NCBI RefSeq assembly: GCF_003319105.1
Contig: NZ_QOHH01000006.1
Location: 124,001 to 188,000 of the forward strand
DNA length: 64,000 nt
DNA from: Blastococcus sp. TF02-09
Lineage (GTDB): Bacteria; Actinomycetota; Actinomycetes; Mycobacteriales; Geodermatophilaceae
Reading direction: 5' to 3'
Position 1 is the first letter of the stretch. Each line of letters begins with the position of its first letter. Positions 1 through 7,081 of the stretch are shown one piece after another. The translations under genes and the position numbers were made by a program. Under the pieces are notes generated by a model. The model saw only the letters and a program-made list of their open reading frames with translations. It did no database searches and was not told the origin of the DNA.

Positions 1-443
1 TCTCCGACGGCGCCTGCGCCGTGGTGGTCATGAGCGCCGCCAAGGCCCAGGAGCTCGGCATCACCCCGATCGCCGAGATCGGCGCCCACGGCGTCGTCGC
101 CGGCCCGGACGCCACGCTGCAGAGCCAGCCGTCGGGGGCCATCAAGAAGGCCTGCGCCCGCGAGGGCATCGACCCCACCGACCTCGACGTCGTCGAGCTC
201 AACGAGGCCTTCGCCGCCGTCGGCATCGTGTCGACCCGCGAGCTGGGCATCGACCCGGAGAAGGTCAACCCGAACGGTGGCGCCATCGCCCTCGGGCACC
301 CGATCGGCATGAGCGGCGCCCGCCTCGTCCTCGACGTCGCGCTGGAGATCAAGCGCCGGGGACTCAAGGTCGGCGCCGCCGCGCTGTGCGGTGGCGGTGG
401 CCAGGGCGACGCCCTGATCCTGCACGCACCCGCGAGCGCGTGA
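1..443 (+). CDS. Thiolase (acetyl-CoA C-acetyltransferase), C-terminal part
   Basis: The gene is cut by the left edge of the window; the reading frame enters at base 3 (SDGACAVVV...) and about 147 residues of the C-terminal half are visible. Two thiolase signatures are present: NEAFA followed by [16 protein letters not shown], which carries the catalytic His, and [12 protein letters not shown], which carries the C-terminal catalytic Cys. Thiolases condense two acyl-CoAs or cleave 3-ketoacyl-CoA; the N-terminal nucleophilic Cys is outside the window. The stop TGA overlaps the GTG start of meaB (GTGA), so the two are probably co-transcribed and linked to acyl-CoA or propionate metabolism. Whether it is biosynthetic or degradative cannot be told from this part. 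Confidence 0.93.
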   Translation, partial: SDGACAVVVMSAAKAQELGITPIAEIGAHGVVAGPDATLQSQPSGAIKKACAREGIDPTDLDVVELNEAFAAVGIVSTRELGIDPEKVNPNGGAIALGHPIGMSGARLVLDVALEIKRRGLKVGAAALCGGGGQGDALILHAPASA

Positions 444-1468
444 GCGAGGTCCCTGCGGGGACCGCGGTCCAGACGTCCGCCCCCGTCGCCCCCGGGCGGC
501 GGGGGCGGCGTGCTGTCGACGTCCCCGCACTGGTCGAGCGGGCCCGCGAGGGCGACGCCCGCTCGGTGGCCCGGCTGATCTCGCTGGTCGAGGACGCCAG
601 CCCGGCGCTGCGCGAGGTCGCGGCCGCGCTGGCCCCGCACACCGGCCGGGCCCAGGTGCTGGGGCTGACCGGTTCCCCGGGGGTCGGCAAGTCGACGACG
701 ACGACGGCACTGGTGCGGGCGCTCCGGCAGGACGGCAAGCGCGTCGGCGTGCTCGCCGTCGACCCCTCGTCGCCGTTCTCCGGCGGTGCCCTGCTGGGCG
801 ACCGGGTGCGCATGCAGGACCACGCCGGCGACGACGGCGTCTTCATCCGCTCGATGGCCTCGCGCGGCCACCTGGGCGGGCTGTCCTGGGCGACCCCGCA
901 GGCGCTCCGCGTGCTGGACGCGGCCGGCTGCGACGTCGTGCTGATCGAGACGGTCGGCGTCGGCCAGTCCGAGCTGGAGATCGCCTCACTCGCCGACACC
1001 ACGCTGGTGCTCGTCGCGCCCGGGATGGGCGACGGCATCCAGGCGGCCAAGGCCGGCATCCTGGAGGTGGCCGACGTCTTCGTCGTGAACAAGGCCGACC
1101 GGGACGGCGCGCACCAGGCGGTGCGGGACCTGCGCTACATGCAGTCCCTCGGCGGCCGGTACTCGGAGCCCGGTGGCTGGCGCCCGCCCATCTGCCGCAC
1201 GGTGGCCTCCCGCGACACCGACAACGGCATCGACGACGTCCTCGCCACGGTGGCCGACCACCGGACGTGGCTGGAGTCCTCCGGCGAGGGCCACCGGCGG
1301 CGGGCCGAGCGCGCGGCCCGGGAGATCGAGGCGATCGCCCTGGCCGCGCTCCGCGCCCGGATCGGCGACCTGCGCGGCTCGGCCACCCTCGGCGCCCTGG
1401 CCGAGCGCGTGGTGGCGGGGGAGACCGACCCCTACGCGGCGGCGGACGAGCTGGTCGCCAGGCTCTGA
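440..1468 (+). CDS. meaB: MeaB/ArgK-type GTPase, methylmalonyl-CoA mutase chaperone
   Basis: About 342 residues, the normal size for the family. It has a G-protein core: P-loop GSPGVGKS (residues 79-86), the MeaB motif ETVGVGQSE (170-178) and NKAD (217-220) for guanine recognition. MeaB proteins gate adenosylcobalamin loading and protect methylmalonyl-CoA mutase from inactivation. I chose GTG at 440 because it overlaps the thiolase stop by 4 bases; the frame is open further upstream, but that part lies inside the thiolase gene. The 3' end overlaps the convergent HTTM gene by 37 bases. The mutase subunits are not in this window. Confidence 0.95.
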   Translation: MSEVPAGTAVQTSAPVAPGRRGRRAVDVPALVERAREGDARSVARLISLVEDASPALREVAAALAPHTGRAQVLGLTGSPGVGKSTTTTALVRALRQDGKRVGVLAVDPSSPFSGGALLGDRVRMQDHAGDDGVFIRSMASRGHLGGLSWATPQALRVLDAAGCDVVLIETVGVGQSELEIASLADTTLVLVAPGMGDGIQAAKAGILEVADVFVVNKADRDGAHQAVRDLRYMQSLGGRYSEPGGWRPPICRTVASRDTDNGIDDVLATVADHRTWLESSGEGHRRRAERAAREIEAIALAALRARIGDLRGSATLGALAERVVAGETDPYAAADELVARL

Positions 1469-2322
1469 GGCGCCGGGCGCGCGAACCGGTCGGTCAGCCG
1501 CTCCCACGGCAGGATCGACAGGATCGCGATGCAGTGCGGCAGGAAGATGATCGTCACGCCGGCGTACACCATCAGGTGGAAGCCGATCAGGAAGAGCACC
1601 AGCCCGACGCGGGCGCGGTCGCTGCGCACGAAGAGCATCAGCGGCGCGGCGAGCTCCAGGATGATCATCACCCACTGCGACGCCGTGAGCAGCCACGGGA
1701 CGTCGAGGGTCCAGTCCGACAGCGGCGTCCCGCGGCGCAGCACGGCGCGGGTCAGGGTCGAGCCGGTCGGCCAGTCCCAGCCACCGAAGCGGATCTTCGC
1801 CCAGGCGGCGAGGAAGTAGGTGAGCATCACCGCGACGAGCACCGCCGCCATCGCCCAGCCCGCGGCCTCCGAGGGGCGGCGGTCGCGGAACCGCGCCCGG
1901 CCGATCGTCGGGAGCACAGCCAGCGCCACGAGGAAGGCGATCCGGTCGTGGTCGACCTTGCCGTAGCTCATCGCGATGACCATCCACTCCAGGTACAGGA
2001 GGAAGACGGCGGCGCCGAGCAGCCGCGGCGCCCGGCCGCTGGCGGCGGCCACGGCGGCCAGCACGAGCGCCCACTGGACGACGAGGACCAGCGTGTGCGT
2101 GGGAGTCGGCAGGTGCAGCAGCCGGCCGATGAGCAGCGGGGCGTACCAGTCGGTGGGGACGTCGGCGTGCGCCCGCACCCAGGCGGTGGTGAGGAAGACG
2201 TCGACCGGGATGAACAGGTAGGCGATCGTCCGGAACACCGCGATCCGCGCGAGCGGCACCGGGGCGAACCACCAGCGGCCGGTCAGCGGGCGGGGAGCCG
2301 CGGCGGTGGATGCGGTGGTCAC
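1432..2322 (-). CDS. HTTM-domain integral membrane protein
   Basis: A 296-residue polytopic protein with about six to eight hydrophobic segments (for example near residues 25-45, 85-105, 115-140, 165-190 and 220-275). The order of segments and motifs such as FLAAWAKIRFGGWDWP and LPHCIAI resemble the HTTM (horizontally transferred transmembrane, vitamin K-dependent carboxylase-related) family. The biochemical role of bacterial HTTM proteins is mostly unknown. It starts with GTG, overlapping the stop of the upstream gene on the same strand by 4 bases, so the two form a translationally coupled pair. Its 3' end overlaps meaB by 37 bases. Family assignment is moderate; function is not assigned. 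Confidence 0.75.
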   Translation of the reverse strand: MTTASTAAAPRPLTGRWWFAPVPLARIAVFRTIAYLFIPVDVFLTTAWVRAHADVPTDWYAPLLIGRLLHLPTPTHTLVLVVQWALVLAAVAAASGRAPRLLGAAVFLLYLEWMVIAMSYGKVDHDRIAFLVALAVLPTIGRARFRDRRPSEAAGWAMAAVLVAVMLTYFLAAWAKIRFGGWDWPTGSTLTRAVLRRGTPLSDWTLDVPWLLTASQWVMIILELAAPLMLFVRSDRARVGLVLFLIGFHLMVYAGVTIIFLPHCIAILSILPWERLTDRFARPAPQSLATSSSAAA

Positions 2323-2825
2323 GATGCGCCGTCCTCCGAGGTGCCGTCCTCCAGGTCGAACTCGACGACGACGGTGTCGGTGTAGTCGCCCGTCGGCTTG
2401 CCGTCGGCCAGCTCGAACTTGCGGTGCACCATCTGCACGGTCACGAGCTCGGGTGCCGCCGGGTTGCTCTCGGCGTAGGCGTCGGCGATCAGGCCGAGCA
2501 GCTCGGGGTGCTCGCGCAGCCGGTTGATCTGGCCCTCGAACTCGGCGCGCCGCAGCCCCACCTGGCCTCCGGACAACCGCACCTCCTCACCGGCCGCGGT
2601 GAGCCCGACCGCCCGGGTGGAGATCACCGGGGTGTTGGGGTCGTTGCGGGTCGAGTACATGCGGAAGGGGCCGAACGGGAACGCGTCGTCGTCGCCCCAG
2701 ACGGTGCCCGCGAGCAGCAGGGCCAGGATGACGACCACCGCCCCGAGGCGGCCCCGGCGCCCGGCCGGGCTCAGTCCGAGCCCCTCCGGCTCGGTCGACG
2801 GCGGGGTGTCGAGGGAGGACTGCAC
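2319..2825 (-). CDS. Membrane-anchored hypothetical protein paired with HTTM protein
   Basis: 168 residues with one N-terminal transmembrane segment (about residues 27-43, GAVVVILALLLAGTVWG) followed by a soluble part beginning DDDAFPFGPFRMYSTRNDPNT. The GTG start lies 6 bases after a TAGCCT hexamer on the minus strand, suggesting a leaderless mRNA. It is the first gene of a two-gene unit with the HTTM protein (4-base overlap). I recognise no catalytic motif. The FPFGPFRMYS stretch right after the membrane segment looks like a recurrent feature of such HTTM partners, but this is from memory. Function unknown. Confidence 0.7.
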   Translation of the reverse strand: MQSSLDTPPSTEPEGLGLSPAGRRGRLGAVVVILALLLAGTVWGDDDAFPFGPFRMYSTRNDPNTPVISTRAVGLTAAGEEVRLSGGQVGLRRAEFEGQINRLREHPELLGLIADAYAESNPAAPELVTVQMVHRKFELADGKPTGDYTDTVVVEFDLEDGTSEDGAS

Positions 2826-2831
2826 CGGCGA

Positions 2832-2837
2832 AGGCTA
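2832..2837 (-). promoter_or_regulatory. Putative -10 hexamer TAGCCT, leaderless start of the HTTM partner gene
   Basis: On the minus strand TAGCCT is followed by 6 bases (TCGCCG) and the GTG start at 2825. No Shine-Dalgarno sequence precedes the start. It follows the window-wide TANNNT-N6-8-start pattern. Confidence 0.55.
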
Positions 2838-2926
2838 GATGCGGCCCGGCGCCGACCGCCACGGTCACGCGCGCGACTCCGGCCACAGCGCCCCAGGTGC
2901 CCAGCCCGACCCACGGGCCCCGGAAC

Positions 2927-2955
2927 TTGCGGATCGGGTCCGCCCTCGTGAGGAT
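2927..2955 (+). promoter_or_regulatory. Putative promoter of the FAD oxidoreductase gene
   Basis: TTGCGG (2927-2932), a 17-base spacer and GAGGAT (2950-2955) match the layout of a vegetative actinobacterial promoter. The hexamer is 6 bases before the GTG start at 2962, so the mRNA would be leaderless; alternatively GAGGA acts as a ribosome binding site. Confidence 0.45.
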
Positions 2956-2961
2956 CACCGG

Positions 2962-4440
2962 GTGAGCGGGCGTGCGGGACGACCGGATGCTGTCGTCGTC
3001 GGGGCGGGGCCCAACGGGCTGGCGGCGGCGCTGCGGATGTCCGCGGCCGGACTGCGGGTCCAGGTGGTGGACGCCGGGGAACGGCCCGGCGGCGGCATGC
3101 GCACCGAGGAGCTCATCCGGCCGGGCTTCCACCACGACGTGTGCTCGACGGTGCAGCCGATGGCCGTCGCCGCCCCGTTCTTCCGCGAGTTCGACGTCGA
3201 GAGCCGCGGCGTCCGCTTCGTCCACCCCGAGGTCAACTTCGCCCACCCCCTGGACGGTGGGGGAGCGGCCCTGTCGTTCCGCTCGCTGGAGGAGACCGCC
3301 GCGCGGCTGGGCCGCGACGCCGACGCCTACCGCCGGCTGTTCGGGCCGCTGGTCGACTCCGGCACCGACGTCATCGACTTCTTCCTCTCCAGCCGGCTGC
3401 GCTCGCTGCCGACGAAGAGCGTCGCCGAGGTGACGAAGTTCGCGCTCACCGGCCTGCCGAACGTGCGCTGGCTGGCCGACCACTACTTCGACACCGAGGA
3501 GGGACGCGCGCTCGTCGCGGGCGCCGCGGCCCACGGCATGCTCGACCTGAGCCAGCCGCTCACCTCCGCGCTGGGCATGCTGCTGGCGATGCTGTCCCAC
3601 CACGCCGGGTGGCCGCTGATCGAGGGCGGGTCGCAGAAGCTCGCCGACGCGATGGTGACCGCGCTCGAGGAGCAGGGAGGCGAGGTGGTGACCGGGCACC
3701 GGGTCACCGACCTGCGCGAGTTCGACGGCGTGCCCGCCGTGCTGCTCGACACGACCCCTGAGGACTTCGTGTACATGGCCGGCGACCGGCTCAACGAGGG
3801 CTACCGGCGGTGGGTCCGGCGGTACAAGCACGGCGCCGGCGTGTTCAAGATCGACTGGATCCTGTCCGAGCCGGTGCCGTGGACCAACCCCGACGTCCGC
3901 CGGGCGGGGACCATCCACGTCGCGGGCACCCTCGAGGAGACGCTGGCGGGGGAGCGCGCACCCAACCAGGGCCGGCTCACCGACAAGCCCTACGTGCTGG
4001 CCGTGCAGCCCACGGTCGCCGACCCGACCCGGGCACCGGAGGGCGGCCACATCTTCTGGGCCTACGTGCACGTGCCGCACGGTGCCGACGTCGACATGAC
4101 CGGGGCGATCGAGGACCAGGTGGAGCGTTTCGCTCCGGGCTTCAAGGACACCGTCGTCGCGCGGGCGACCAAGACCGCGGTGCAGATGGAGCAGTGGAAC
4201 CCCAGCTATCTGGGGGGCGACATCTCCAACGGGCAGGCCACGCTGCGGCAGATGCTGGCCCGGCCCGTCCCGCGCTGGAACACCTACCGGACGCCGGTGA
4301 AGGGCGTCTACCTGGCGTCGTCGGCGACCCCGCCGGGGCCGGCCGTGCACGGCATGTGCGGTGACCTGGGTGCCCGGGTGGCGCTGCGCGACGTCTTCGG
4401 CGTCCGCGAGGTGCCGCCGCTGCGCCCGGCCCTGCGCTGA
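2962..4440 (+). CDS. NAD(P)/FAD-dependent oxidoreductase, phytoene desaturase-like
   Basis: About 492 residues. The N-terminus has the dinucleotide-binding motif VVVGAGPNGLAAA (residues 11-23) followed by GERPGGGMRTEELIRPGFHHDVCS, typical of the CrtI/amine-oxidase-like (phytoene dehydrogenase-related) superfamily. The C-terminal FAD motif is recognisable near GVYLASSATPPGPAVHGMCGDLGA. I chose GTG 2962; the frame is open upstream but the added residues look non-coding. No carotenoid genes flank it, so the substrate is unknown. A strong inverted repeat follows the stop codon. Confidence 0.85.
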   Translation: MSGRAGRPDAVVVGAGPNGLAAALRMSAAGLRVQVVDAGERPGGGMRTEELIRPGFHHDVCSTVQPMAVAAPFFREFDVESRGVRFVHPEVNFAHPLDGGGAALSFRSLEETAARLGRDADAYRRLFGPLVDSGTDVIDFFLSSRLRSLPTKSVAEVTKFALTGLPNVRWLADHYFDTEEGRALVAGAAAHGMLDLSQPLTSALGMLLAMLSHHAGWPLIEGGSQKLADAMVTALEEQGGEVVTGHRVTDLREFDGVPAVLLDTTPEDFVYMAGDRLNEGYRRWVRRYKHGAGVFKIDWILSEPVPWTNPDVRRAGTIHVAGTLEETLAGERAPNQGRLTDKPYVLAVQPTVADPTRAPEGGHIFWAYVHVPHGADVDMTGAIEDQVERFAPGFKDTVVARATKTAVQMEQWNPSYLGGDISNGQATLRQMLARPVPRWNTYRTPVKGVYLASSATPPGPAVHGMCGDLGARVALRDVFGVREVPPLRPALR

Positions 4441-4481
4441 GCCGGTCCCGGGCCACCGCGGGAGGCGGACCCGGGACCGGC
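4441..4481. terminator. Bidirectional hairpin between convergent genes
   Basis: Perfect 12-bp inverted repeat: GCCGGTCCCGGG (4441-4452) and its complement (4470-4481) with a 17-base loop, immediately after the oxidoreductase stop and just before the stop of the convergent NlpC/P60 gene. There is no T-tract, as is common for GC-rich actinobacterial terminators. Confidence 0.65.
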
Positions 4482-4488
4482 TGCTGCC

Positions 4489-4932
4489 TCAGGCGATGCG
4501 GCGGGCGGTGTTGTAGCCGGCCATGTCGACCGTCGTGTACTCGACACCGGTCGACTCGTTGCCGGCGTGCACGATGACGCCGTCGCCGACGTAGATGCCG
4601 ACGTGGCTGATCGGCTCGTAGTAGAAGACCAGGTCGCCCGGCTGCAGGTCGGCGCGCGCGACCGGGGTGCCGACGATGGCCTGGTCGGCACTGCGCCGCG
4701 GCAGCTCGATGCCCGCCGCGCGGTAGGCGTACGAGGTCAGGCCCGAGCAGTCGAAGCTGTCGGGCCCGTTGCCGCCGTACGCGTAGGCCTTGCCGACCTG
4801 GTCGCGGGCGGTGTCGACGGCGACCTGGGCCGCGGAGGGCGGCGACCACCCGGCCGGCTCGTCCACCGTACGAACCGCCTCGCCGGGACTCAACCCGGCG
4901 GTCGACCCGTCGACGGGTCGACAGGTCGACAT
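4489..4932 (-). CDS. NlpC/P60-family cysteine peptidase
   Basis: 147 residues with a complete NlpC/P60 fold from about residue 33: DCSGL carries the catalytic Cys62, ISHVGIYVGDG carries His110, and VHAG gives the third polar residue (His122). Such enzymes usually cleave the D-Glu-(meso)DAP bond in cell-wall peptides. The odd point is that no signal peptide or membrane segment precedes the domain from this ATG, and the upstream in-frame sequence does not supply one. The first codons also lie in a palindromic GTCGAC-rich stretch, so the true start may be further downstream. It is divergent from the MarR gene. Confidence 0.82.
   Translation of the reverse strand: MSTCRPVDGSTAGLSPGEAVRTVDEPAGWSPPSAAQVAVDTARDQVGKAYAYGGNGPDSFDCSGLTSYAYRAAGIELPRRSADQAIVGTPVARADLQPGDLVFYYEPISHVGIYVGDGVIVHAGNESTGVEYTTVDMAGYNTARRIA
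4901..4922. promoter_or_regulatory. 22-bp perfect palindrome, candidate operator
   Basis: The 22 bases are exactly self-complementary and built from GTCGAC at both ends and in the centre; a further GTCGAC follows at 4925-4930. It overlaps the 5' end of the NlpC/P60 frame and lies in the spacer toward the MarR gene. It could bind a dimeric regulator; no direct evidence. Confidence 0.4.
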
Positions 4933-4984
4933 GTCGCGCGGGCACTGGAAATACGGGGGATGGGGTGTCCCCGCTGACGCAGCG

Positions 4985-5035
4985 GTGTCCCTGAGACGGA
5001 CACTCGTGGGTGTCGAATGTCCGGTTCAGGGACAC
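4985..5035. repeat. 51-bp inverted repeat with GTGTCC/GGACAC half-sites
   Basis: Arms 4985-5006 and 5014-5035 match at 19 of 22 positions with a 7-base loop; the outer 10 bases (GTGTCCCTGA / TCAGGGACAC) are perfect. GTGTCC-like words recur in both orientations from 4966 to 5035. It lies in the non-coding spacer between the divergent NlpC/P60 and MarR genes, so a multi-site operator is plausible. Confidence 0.55.
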
Positions 5036-5156
5036 TGCTCGCGGAACCTGGCGTCACCCGTGTCGGACGAAGACGACGGCACGCGATCCGTCGGGTGACT
5101 CCCCGCGGCCGACGGTGGTCGTCTCGGTCGAGGGACGGCGGCCGGGCCGCCCCGGG

Positions 5157-5162
5157 TAGCGT
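5157..5162 (+). promoter_or_regulatory. Putative -10 TAGCGT, leaderless start of the MarR gene
   Basis: TAGCGT, then 7 bases (CCCGCGC), then ATG at 5170. No Shine-Dalgarno sequence is visible before the start, which supports this start among the in-frame options. Confidence 0.55.
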
Positions 5163-5169
5163 CCCGCGC

Positions 5170-5685
5170 ATGGTCCGGCCGCTGGGGTTGCCCTTCGATC
5201 CGATCGAGCGCGCCGGGCAGACGTGGGAGGAGCGCTTCGGTCCGGCCGCGGCGATGCGGGCGGCGACGTCGGTCTTCCGGGTGCAGCAGATCCTGCTGGC
5301 CCGCTTCGACGAGGTGCTGCGCCCGCTCGAGCTGACCTTCGCGCGGTACGAGGTGCTGGTGCTGCTCACCTTCAGCCGCACCGGCGAGCTGCCGCTGAAG
5401 GTCATCGGGAGCCGGCTGATGGTGCACCCGACCTCGGTCACGAACGCCATCGACCGGCTCGTCGCGGCCGGCTACGTCGACCGGCGGCCGAACCCCGCCG
5501 ACGGGCGCGGGGTGCTGGCCGGCATCACCCGGGCGGGGCGCGACGTGGTCGAGCGGGGGACGCGAGCCCTGACGGAGCTGGACTTCGGTCTGGGCGAGCT
5601 CGGGGACCGGGAGCTGGAGACCCTCTTCGACGTGCTGCGGCGGGTCCGGCTCGGTGCGGGCGACGTCTCGGGCGCCGAGAACTGA
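5170..5685 (+). CDS. MarR-family transcriptional regulator
   Basis: 171 residues with the MarR winged-helix layout: N-terminal dimerisation helices, a central helix-turn-helix (LPLKVIGSRLMVHPTSVTNA, about residues 77-96), then the wing with the family signature DRRPNPADGRGVLAGIT. MarR proteins are usually dimeric repressors released by small aromatic ligands. The start at 5170 is supported by the TAGCGT hexamer 7 bases upstream. It is divergent from the NlpC/P60 gene across a palindrome-rich spacer, its likely own control region, and is followed 17 bases later by a VOC-family gene that it may also control. The ligand is unknown. Confidence 0.88.
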   Translation: MVRPLGLPFDPIERAGQTWEERFGPAAAMRAATSVFRVQQILLARFDEVLRPLELTFARYEVLVLLTFSRTGELPLKVIGSRLMVHPTSVTNAIDRLVAAGYVDRRPNPADGRGVLAGITRAGRDVVERGTRALTELDFGLGELGDRELETLFDVLRRVRLGAGDVSGAEN

Positions 5686-5702
5686 CACACCCGTCCGGCA
5701 GC

Positions 5703-6074
5703 ATGCCCGTCATGACCGGTTCCCGGCACCACGCCATCGACTACGTCGAGCTCACCGTCACCGACCTCGCCGCGGCGAAGCGGTTCTACGCCGAGGCGTT
5801 CGGCTGGGAGTTCACCGACCACGGACCGGCGTACGCCGGCATCCGGGGCGCCGAGGGTGGACCGGAGGTCGGTGGCCTGGCGCTCGACGGGCAGCCGCCC
5901 CGGCCCGGCGGGCCGCTGGTCCTGCTCTTCTCCGACGACCTCGACCGCACCCTCGGCGCCGTGGAGGCGGCGGGCGGCCGGGTCACCCAGGGCCCGTACG
6001 CCTTCCCGGGCGGCCGCCGCTTCCACTTCGCGGACCCGAGCGGCAACGAGCTGGGGGTCTGGGCCGAGCGCTGA
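5703..6074 (+). CDS. VOC (glyoxalase/bleomycin-resistance) family protein
   Basis: About 123 residues. A vicinal-oxygen-chelate fold is indicated by HHAIDYVELTVTDLAAAKRFYAEAFGWEF at the N-terminus and GRRFHFADPSGNELGVW at the C-terminus; the N-terminal His and C-terminal Glu are the usual metal ligands. The family includes glyoxalases, dioxygenases and resistance proteins; the substrate cannot be predicted. It may start at ATG 5703 or ATG 5712 in the same frame; neither has a clear ribosome binding site. It lies just behind the MarR gene, in the same direction. Confidence 0.88.
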   Translation: MPVMTGSRHHAIDYVELTVTDLAAAKRFYAEAFGWEFTDHGPAYAGIRGAEGGPEVGGLALDGQPPRPGGPLVLLFSDDLDRTLGAVEAAGGRVTQGPYAFPGGRRFHFADPSGNELGVWAER

Positions 6075-6108
6075 CGACCCTTGGCCGACACGCCCGCCCG
6101 CGCGGTGG

Positions 6109-6114
6109 GATGAT
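6109..6114 (+). promoter_or_regulatory. Putative -10 GATGAT before the thioredoxin-TPR gene
   Basis: GATGAT followed by 7 bases (CGAGGTC) and ATG at 6122. A weaker hexamer than the TANNNT examples; GAGGT lies too close to the ATG for a normal ribosome binding site. Confidence 0.35.
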
Positions 6115-6121
6115 CGAGGTC

Positions 6122-7078
6122 ATGCAGCCGAACCGCCCCGGACGCCCCGATCCCCGCGCGCAGGCCCAGATGGCCGCCACCATGGCCGGCGCCGTCGACC
6201 TGGCGGCGGTCAAGGCACGGTCCGAGGCCGCCGCTCGCGCCCAGGCGGCCCCGCCGCCGAGCGCCACCGCCCCCGCCGGGGCGCCGGGCAGCTCGGTCGT
6301 CGACGTCACCGAGGCGACGTTCCAGGCCGAGGTCCTCGACCGCTCCTTCCAGGTGCCGGTCGTGCTGGACCTGTGGGCCGAGTGGTGCGGCCCCTGCAAA
6401 CAGTTGTCCCCGGTGCTCGAGCGGCTGGCCGCCGAGGGCGGCGGTTCGTGGGTGCTGGCCAAGGTCGACGTCGACGCCAACCCGGCGCTCGCCCAGGGCC
6501 TGCGGGTCCAGGGCATCCCGGCGGTGAAGGCCGTGTGGCAGGGCCAGTTGGTCGCGGAGTTCAACGGCGCCATCCCGGAGCAGGACGCCCGGCAGTTCGT
6601 CGCCGAGCTGGTGCAGGCCACGACCGGCGGTGCGGTGCCCGGCGGCGCCGAGCAGGCGCCGGAGGTCGAGGACCCGCGGCTGGACGCCGCCGAGGCGGCG
6701 CTGGAGCGCGGCGACCTCGCGGCTGCCGAGGCCGCCTACCAGGCGATCCTCGCCGAGGAGCCCGACCACCCCGACGCCGGCATCGCGCTGCGCCAGGTGC
6801 AGGTCTTCCGCCGGGCCGAGGAAGCCGGCCCCGACGCGCTGGCCCGCGCCGACGCCGCGCCCGACGACGTGACCGCGCAGACCCGCGCCGCCGACCTCCT
6901 GCTCGGCACCGGCGACATCGAGGGCGCCTTCGAGCGGCTGCTCGACGTCATCCGGCGGACCGCGGGGGACGAGCGCGACCGGGCCCGCAAGCACCTGGTG
7001 GAGCTGTTCGCCGTCGTGGGTGACCAGGACCCGCGCGTCGCCCCCGCCCGCCGGGCCCTGATGACCGCCCTGTTCTGA
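6122..7078 (+). CDS. Thioredoxin-domain protein with TPR tail (CnoX/YbbN-like co-chaperone)
   Basis: About 318 residues: an Ala/Pro-rich N-terminal extension (1-57), a thioredoxin domain with active-site motif WCGPC (residues 88-92) and the cis-Pro region (VQGIPAVKAV), then a helical C-terminal half of tetratricopeptide type (about 185-318, LDAAEAALERGDLAAAEAAYQAIL). This order matches YbbN/CnoX proteins, holdases linked to folding of oxidised substrates. The intact CGPC suggests redox activity, whereas E. coli YbbN has a modified motif. ATG 6110 is an alternative in-frame start. The gene ends 3 bases before the convergent metallopeptidase stop. Confidence 0.88.
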   Translation: MQPNRPGRPDPRAQAQMAATMAGAVDLAAVKARSEAAARAQAAPPPSATAPAGAPGSSVVDVTEATFQAEVLDRSFQVPVVLDLWAEWCGPCKQLSPVLERLAAEGGGSWVLAKVDVDANPALAQGLRVQGIPAVKAVWQGQLVAEFNGAIPEQDARQFVAELVQATTGGAVPGGAEQAPEVEDPRLDAAEAALERGDLAAAEAAYQAILAEEPDHPDAGIALRQVQVFRRAEEAGPDALARADAAPDDVTAQTRAADLLLGTGDIEGAFERLLDVIRRTAGDERDRARKHLVELFAVVGDQDPRVAPARRALMTALF

Positions 7079-7081
7079 GCC

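Noticed and set aside
2839-2961. N-terminal extension of the FAD oxidoreductase up to 2839
   Set aside because: The added residues are His/Pro/Arg-rich and unlike the family; promoter-like TTGCGG/GAGGAT elements fall inside this part.
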